This document shows positions 21,094-23,427 of a stretch of 23,427 nt of DNA, one piece after another; the stretch's first letter is position 1, and every line of letters begins with the position of its first letter. The notes below the pieces were generated by a model. It was given only the letters and a program-made list of their open reading frames with translations. It did no database searches and was not told the origin of the DNA. Source of the DNA: a virus; IMG/VR virus record IMGVR_UViG_3300044998_000191, positions 1 to 23,427 of that record; one strand, written 5' to 3'. A program made the position numbers and the translations under genes.

Positions 21094-21166
21094 GGTCAGA
21101 AGACCTGCACCCCGCCGCCAGAAGGCGCAAGGGCAAACCCTAAACACAGTTTGGGGCACCAGCCCC
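21094..21166 (+). promoter_or_regulatory. Multi-hairpin leader of the major capsid gene
   Basis: Four hairpins are visible: GGTC-AGAA-GACC (21094-21105), CGCC-AGAA-GGCG (21116-21127), CCCUAAAC-ACA-GUUUGGGG (21138-21156, one G-U pair), and GGGGC-ACCA-GCCCC (21153-21166). The last two share bases 21153-21156 and exclude each other. GACC at 21087-21090 could also pair with GGTC, excluding the first hairpin. The ribosome-binding site GGAG (21176-21179) remains unpaired. Confidence 0.6.
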
Positions 21167-21188
21167 GCGACCTTTGGAGTAACAGGCC

Positions 21189-22412
21189 ATGGCAAACACG
21201 CTTGGCAACTACAACGTGCAGTATTACGCCCGTGAAGCGCTGGCGTGGCTGCGCGCCAAGAAGGGCATTGCGCGCCTTATCAATCGCACCATTGAAGGCG
21301 AACGCAAAGGCTCTTGGGAACAGGGCGAAGTGGTGAACATTCGCCGCCCCAAGACCTTCACCGCCGCCGAACACGTGGCGGGCACCGGCACCACGGCGCA
21401 GGACGTGAAGGGCCAGAACGTCCAAATCACCTTGGATCAGCATTACGAAACCAAATACAAGCTGACGGACCGCGAAATTGCCTATGGCGGCCCCAAGCTG
21501 GTGCAGGAATTCATCGGGCCCGCCGTGGATTCCGTGATCGAAAAGATCGAATCAACCGTGTTCGGCCTTGGTGCCAAGATCGGCCCGTCCGTGGATATTT
21601 CCGCCGCCACGGCCGCCGAAGATATGATTGTGCCGGGCCGCAAAAAGCTGGTGGAAAACCGCACCCCGACCAATGACCTGCACTTCGCCATTGACCCGGG
21701 GCTGGAAGCCACCTTCCTTGCGGACCCGATTTTCCATCAGGCGCAGGTGGTGGGCCAAGGCAATCAGTCCGCCCTGATGGACGGCAGCTTGGGCCGCCGC
21801 TTTGGCATCAACATTTTTGCCAGCCAACTGGCCAAGCGGGTGATTGCACAGCAGACGGCGACACTTGCCGCGGCCGCCGGGACCGGTGACGAAGTGGGCG
21901 CAATCAACAACGCCAGCGGCTATGACGTGAACACGTCAAGCGGCATTGTGATTGACGCACTGACGAACAGCGAAACGCTGGCGGTGAACGTAGATACCTT
22001 CACGATTGCGGGTGACCCGACCACCTACGTTGTGACGGCTGTGTCCGGTGCGGTAACGTCCAACGCCGTGACGATTTCCTGCTACCCGCCCCTGCAGGCG
22101 TTTGCAGCGGACAACGCCGTGGTGACGTTCAACAACCGGTTCGCCATTCAGGATGCGGCCGCGGGCACCACGGAAAACCTGATGTTCCACCGCAACGCGC
22201 TGGCGCTGGTCATGGCCCCGCTTGGCATGGAAGGCAACGGCGCGGGTGCCGAAATCTACACCGCGACCGACGAAGAAAGCGGCCTGTCCATCCGCGTTCG
22301 CAAGTTTTACGACGGCGACACCGCAAGTGTCAGCATGGCCGTTGACGCCCTGTGGGGCGTGCAGGTTCTGAACTCGCAAATGGCCGTGCGTGTTCTACGC
22401 GCCACCGCCTAA
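21189..22412 (+). CDS. Major capsid protein, P22-coat-like
   Basis: This 407-residue protein fits the P22 coat family. It opens with the N-terminal MANTLGNYNVQYYAREALAW, then GEVVNIRRPKTFTAAEHVAG, LDQHYETKYKLTDREIAYGG and FIGPAVDSVIEKIESTVFG. FGINIFASQLAKR comes in the middle, then an inserted beta domain (about 238-320) with DTFTIAGDPTTYVVTAVSG, and the C-terminal LMFHRNALALVMAPLG and SIRVRKFYDGDTASVSMAVD leading to WGVQVL. It would form the icosahedral shell with the HK97 fold. Its own promoter, structured leader and following terminator give it a separate, presumably abundant transcript. Codon use is very uniform (GAA, GGC, GCC). Confidence 0.93.
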   Translation: MANTLGNYNVQYYAREALAWLRAKKGIARLINRTIEGERKGSWEQGEVVNIRRPKTFTAAEHVAGTGTTAQDVKGQNVQITLDQHYETKYKLTDREIAYGGPKLVQEFIGPAVDSVIEKIESTVFGLGAKIGPSVDISAATAAEDMIVPGRKKLVENRTPTNDLHFAIDPGLEATFLADPIFHQAQVVGQGNQSALMDGSLGRRFGINIFASQLAKRVIAQQTATLAAAAGTGDEVGAINNASGYDVNTSSGIVIDALTNSETLAVNVDTFTIAGDPTTYVVTAVSGAVTSNAVTISCYPPLQAFAADNAVVTFNNRFAIQDAAAGTTENLMFHRNALALVMAPLGMEGNGAGAEIYTATDEESGLSIRVRKFYDGDTASVSMAVDALWGVQVLNSQMAVRVLRATA

Positions 22413-22441
22413 GCGGTGACGCCAAAGCCGTAACGACTAAG

Positions 22442-22468
22442 GGGGCCGGGATTGTCCCGGCCCCTTTT
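22442..22468 (+). terminator. Strong terminator after the major capsid gene
   Basis: GGGGCCGGGA (22442-22451) pairs over 10 bp with TCCCGGCCCC (22455-22464), loop TTG, followed by TTTT. Confidence 0.9.
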
Positions 22469-22473
22469 CACAA

Positions 22474-22508
22474 GGGCAGAAGCCCAAAGACGAAAGGGGT
22501 AGAAACCC
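22474..22508 (+). promoter_or_regulatory. Tandem AGAA-loop hairpins, the second covering the ribosome-binding site
   Basis: GGGC-AGAA-GCCC (22474-22485) is followed by GGGT-AGAA-ACCC (22497-22508), which ends at the base just before the ATG. The second stem takes in the GGGG of the AAAGGGG ribosome-binding site, so pairing should limit initiation. No promoter was found between the terminator and this leader. Confidence 0.65.
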
Positions 22509-22889
22509 ATGGCACCACAAGTGAATCCAAGCCTGATTGAAGCGTTCAAGGCCAGCAACCCCAACGAAAAGCTGTTGGCGGACGCGGCACAGATTGCCAA
22601 GAAAGGCGGCAAGCTGGTGCGGTGGTCGGACCGGGACGCATTCTTGGCCAAGAGCAAAGGCAAGGGCGGCAAGGGCAAGGAACCGGGCAAGGAAGACGGC
22701 GGCAAGGAACCGGACGGCGGCAAGGAACCGGGCAAGGAACCGGGCAAGGAAGACGACGCCGCAGCCCGCAAGGCCGCTGTGGCGGAAGCTGAAGCCATGG
22801 GCATTGCGGTGCATCACCGCATGACCACGGCGACGATTCGCGCCAAGATTGACGAAGCCAAGGCCGCCAAGGCCAACGGCGGCACCTGA
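22509..22889 (+). CDS. Small head-region protein with Gly-Lys-Glu-Pro repeats
   Basis: This 126-residue protein has a helical N-terminal 50 residues (PSLIEAFKASNPNEKLLADA, then WSDRDAFLAKSK). A low-complexity middle (about 50-85) made of GK, GKEPGKED and GGKEP units is charged and disordered. The C-terminal segment AEAEAMGIAVHHRMTTATIRAKIDEAKAA resembles LEM/HeH-like helix-hairpin modules. No named family is recognised. Its place between capsid and a small beta protein suggests a virion or head-completion role. The start abuts a leader hairpin. Confidence 0.7.
   Translation: MAPQVNPSLIEAFKASNPNEKLLADAAQIAKKGGKLVRWSDRDAFLAKSKGKGGKGKEPGKEDGGKEPDGGKEPGKEPGKEDDAAARKAAVAEAEAMGIAVHHRMTTATIRAKIDEAKAAKANGGT
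22657..22755 (+). repeat. Coding tandem repeat (GGCAAGGAACCG-type units)
   Basis: Units of GGCAAGG with AACCG or AAGACG repeat imperfectly through this part of gene 22509, encoding the GKEP/GKED tract. Such repeats can change length by slippage. Confidence 0.7.
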
Positions 22890-22894
22890 TTTGG

Positions 22895-22931
22895 GGGGCT
22901 TTATGCCCCTTCCCCGTTGCGCACCAGCGCA
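22895..22931 (+). promoter_or_regulatory. Two intergenic hairpins before gene 22958
   Basis: GGGGC (22895-22899) pairs with GCCCC (22905-22909) around TTTAT, and TGCGC (22918-22922) pairs with GCGCA (22927-22931) around ACCA. There is no T-tract, so they are not clear terminators. The ACCA loop also occurs in the capsid leader at 21158-21161. Confidence 0.45.
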
Positions 22932-22957
22932 CCCGGGAAGCGGCATAGGGGGAGACC

Positions 22958-23263
22958 ATGGCCACAAACACGATCAACCTTGGCGCAGTGACCAACGCGG
23001 CCGACACCACCCCGTGGTTTCCAGCCGGGCCCGGCACTTACACCGTGGTTGTCAAAGGCACCTTTGACGGCGGCACGGTGTCAATTCAGGCCAGCGACGA
23101 CGACGGGGCCACGGTTTTGGGTGGTGGCACCAATTGCGACTTCACCGCAAACGGTTTCCGCACTTTGGAAATCGGGGAAGGCATGAAGGTGCGCGCCACG
23201 ATTGCGGGTGAAGGGGCCACCGCGGACGTGGACGTGTTGCTGCGCCCGATGAAGGCCCGATAA
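22958..23263 (+). CDS. Small beta-rich protein, possible head decoration or fibre-like
   Basis: This 101-residue protein has alternating hydrophobic strands (TYTVVVKGTFDGGTVSIQAS, then FRTLEIGEGMKVRATIAGEG and DVDVLLRPMKAR) with Gly/Asp turns. It has no Cys cluster or membrane segment beyond a single Cys. Small beta proteins after the capsid gene are often capsid-stabilising or head-tail components in phages, but no family is recognised here. GGGGGAGACC gives a strong ribosome-binding site. Confidence 0.68.
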   Translation: MATNTINLGAVTNAADTTPWFPAGPGTYTVVVKGTFDGGTVSIQASDDDGATVLGGGTNCDFTANGFRTLEIGEGMKVRATIAGEGATADVDVLLRPMKAR

Positions 23264-23271
23264 AGGACACC

Positions 23272-23427
23272 ATGGCCCGCCGCCCACGCCTTGAACACGC
23301 CCGGCCGCCAATGCGGGACGGGGCACGCCCCGCCGCCAATGCGGCCACGGGCGCGGGCACGCCACCGCCGGAGCCTCCGGCCATCACCACCACAGAGCTT
23401 GACCCGGCAACCGAGGGTACGGCGTAC
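23272..23427 (+). CDS. Start of a further gene, cut by the window end
   Basis: An ATG at 23272 with AAAGGACACC upstream opens a frame that stays open for all 52 codons to the window edge. The visible part is Pro/Arg/Ala-rich and probably a disordered N-terminus, so no function can be given. Unlike most genes here it uses GAG several times. Confidence 0.6.
   Translation, partial: MARRPRLEHARPPMRDGARPAANAATGAGTPPPEPPAITTTELDPATEGTAY

Noticed and set aside
22895-22909. GGGGC/GCCCC hairpin as a terminator
   Set aside because: No T-tract follows the stem.

Overview
The window is a continuous stretch of a tailed, double-stranded DNA bacteriophage or prophage (Caudoviricetes). Every convincing gene is on the + strand, packed with stop/start overlaps of 4 to 22 nt. 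It contains a RecT recombinase, a terminase pair, a DUF4055-type portal, a probable scaffold and a P22-coat-like major capsid protein. Base composition is GC-rich and glutamate is coded almost only by GAA, which fits a phage of a GC-rich bacterium, probably a proteobacterium. The sequence does not name the host. No integrase, tRNA, rRNA or CRISPR array was seen.

Layout: (1) 1-1465, the end of one probable DNA methyltransferase and a complete second one. (2) 1470-2640, a promoter/leader cassette, recT, a small membrane protein and a strong terminator. (3) 2650-10551, a second copy of the cassette, then a long operon: coiled-coil protein, replication-type winged-helix protein, DUF4258-like protein, VRR-NUC nuclease, a DnaA-like initiator, a DUF5131 protein, a possible sliding-clamp-like protein and several unknowns. 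(4) 10553-13056, a third cassette copy, small unknown genes, a truncated ASCH-like gene, then a block with foreign codon use (11784-12910: complete ASCH-like gene, small unknown, PP-loop ATPase cut off right after its nucleotide-binding motif). (5) 13031-19651, terS, accessory small genes (one resembling a broken HNH gene), a cupin-like protein, terL, portal, scaffold and a terminator. (6) 19703-21081, a self-contained 'moron' with its own promoter cassette, three small genes including an HExxH protein, and a terminator, lodged between scaffold and capsid genes. (7) 21058-23427, major capsid, terminator, two small virion-type proteins and the start of another gene.

The most unusual feature is the untranslated DNA. 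Four forward promoters (upstream of recT, 2767, 10658 and 19834) share a TTGGMA-N17-TASAMT core, a tandem AAGGTAAGG in the spacer and an upstream AAACC element 20 nt before the -35. A fifth, divergent copy lies on the minus strand at 19703-19731. Each of the four forward leaders begins with a hairpin whose stem differs between copies while the loop keeps GAAC. In the structural region a second hairpin family appears: six perfect stems of different sequence, each closed by the loop AGAA, placed before terS, scaffold, major capsid and gene 22509. Together they look like two leader-RNA systems marking the early-type and late transcription units. Their function is inferred, not shown.
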